DNA from: Eubacteriales bacterium
GTDB lineage: Bacteria; Bacillota_A; Clostridia; Christensenellales; Aristaeellaceae
Direction: 5' to 3'
NCBI GenBank assembly: GCA_028692205.1
Contig: JAQUXV010000184.1
Coordinates: 1-5,810 of the forward strand
DNA length: 5,810 bases
Below the pieces are notes generated by a model. That model saw only the letters and a program-made list of their open reading frames with translations. It searched no databases and was not told the origin of the DNA. Shown piece by piece: positions 5,428 through 5,810 of this stretch; the first letter of the stretch is position 1; each line of letters begins with the position of its first letter. Made by a program: the position numbers and the translations under genes.

Positions 5428-5568
5428 CGGTTTCTTTACAGTATTCCAAGGGATATCCCCGGCAAGCGGGTTCTTATACGTTGCGTCTGCTGGAAACCGG
5501 AACGCAAAGCCACATAACTTTGCAGGAATGCAATATAAAAATTGCAATCGGTTCCGGGAACGGCGGTT
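5428..5568. other. Spacer downstream of the ccdA-like gene
   Basis: No gene, promoter or terminator of quality is seen between the ccdA stop and hairpin copy 4. The AT-rich patch TGCAATATAAAAATTGCA (5529-5546) contains an imperfect TGCAAT/ATTGCA inverted repeat just downstream of the ccdA stop; its role is unclear. Confidence 0.3.
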
Positions 5569-5810
5569 TCAGATCAGCGCGGAAACGACCAGCCAGACGC
5601 CGTAAGCGATCATCAGAAAGCCGCCGACGCGGCGCAGCAAAGGCTGATGGTCGCGCAGCCAGGTAAATACATCCTTCAGCCATTGGTACAATACCATCAG
5701 CAGGATCATCGGCAGGCTGAGCCCAAGCGCGAAAACCGCAAGCGAAACCATGCCTTGCCCGACGGTCGCGCTGGATGCGGCCAGAATCAGCGCGTTGGCT
5801 AATATCGGCG
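5569..5810 (-). CDS. CcdA-like cytochrome c biogenesis / thiol-disulfide membrane protein, C-terminal part
   Basis: The last 79 codons of a minus-strand gene that begins beyond the window edge; the stop is TGA at 5571-5569. The sequence reads PILANALILAA near the edge, then GMVSLAVFALGLSLPMILLMVLYQWL, a basic loop (KDVFTWLRDHQPLLRR) and a last membrane helix GFLMIAYGVWLVVSALI. PILAxxLxLAA, followed by a polar turn, a LxVFALGLSLP helix and a final VGGFLMIxxG helix, is the pattern of the second half of CcdA/DsbD-type proteins. These carry electrons from cytoplasmic thioredoxin across the membrane through two membrane-embedded cysteines. The cysteine before PILA and the first half of the protein are outside the window, so activity cannot be judged. 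An ATG at 5751 exists but would cut the protein within a conserved helix, so it is not the true start. The gene is convergent with the DUF2703 gene. Confidence 0.72.
   Translation of the reverse strand, partial: PILANALILAASSATVGQGMVSLAVFALGLSLPMILLMVLYQWLKDVFTWLRDHQPLLRRVGGFLMIAYGVWLVVSALI

Noticed and set aside
5125..5517. 130-codon plus-strand open frame starting near 5125
   Set aside because: It lacks a convincing ribosome site, passes through the U7 terminator hairpin, the candidate RNA and a 14-bp hairpin, and its product has no family motif. Antisense of a structured RNA explains it better.

Overview
The window looks like a moderately high-GC member of the Bacillota, most likely a gut-type clostridium. 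This is an inference from gene content (a P1-family peptidase, acpS and nnr in one operon, a clostridial-type short pyrophosphatase-like domain, a DUF2703 protein and a CcdA-like protein), from strong Shine-Dalgarno sites and from U-tract terminators. No species-level call is possible.

Layout: positions 1-150 hold the end of a HAD-family hydrolase, closed by a strong intrinsic terminator at 177-208. A 5' region without a gene (209-472) leads into a tight three-gene plus-strand operon. It starts with a P1-family N-terminal-nucleophile peptidase (473-1438). A 4-base ATGA overlap leads to acpS, the holo-ACP synthase (1435-1806). A 16-base gap leads to nnr, the bifunctional NAD(P)HX epimerase/dehydratase (1823-3865). 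Nnr carries an unusual C-terminal extension that reads as a short family I pyrophosphatase-like domain. The operon pairs a metabolite-repair enzyme and a carrier-protein activating enzyme with a peptidase of unknown substrate.

Positions 3866-4340 hold no convincing gene. They are a mosaic of GC-rich hairpins (gagccgcccg-gtt-cgggcggctc type) and a recurring GGCTTTGCCTGTTGC word; a further hairpin copy lies at 5397-5427. A near-consensus sigma-A promoter (TTGACA, 17 bases, TATGAT; 4347-4375), with a possible dyad operator at the expected start of transcription, drives a cysteine-rich thioredoxin-like DUF2703 protein (4460-4993). This part is visibly less GC-rich than the operon and may have a different history.

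The stretch 4994-5568 has no credible protein gene. Its minus strand, from about 5385 down to 5151, has the marks of a structured non-coding RNA: several perfect hairpins, a GNRA loop, a long multibranch stem, a possible pseudoknot and a terminal CCGG hairpin followed by seven U. Size and setting suggest the raiA class, but this was not confirmed. The window ends inside a minus-strand CcdA-like membrane protein (5569 to the edge), convergent with the DUF2703 gene. The most interesting items are the candidate RNA, the Nnr-pyrophosphatase fusion and the hairpin repeat family.
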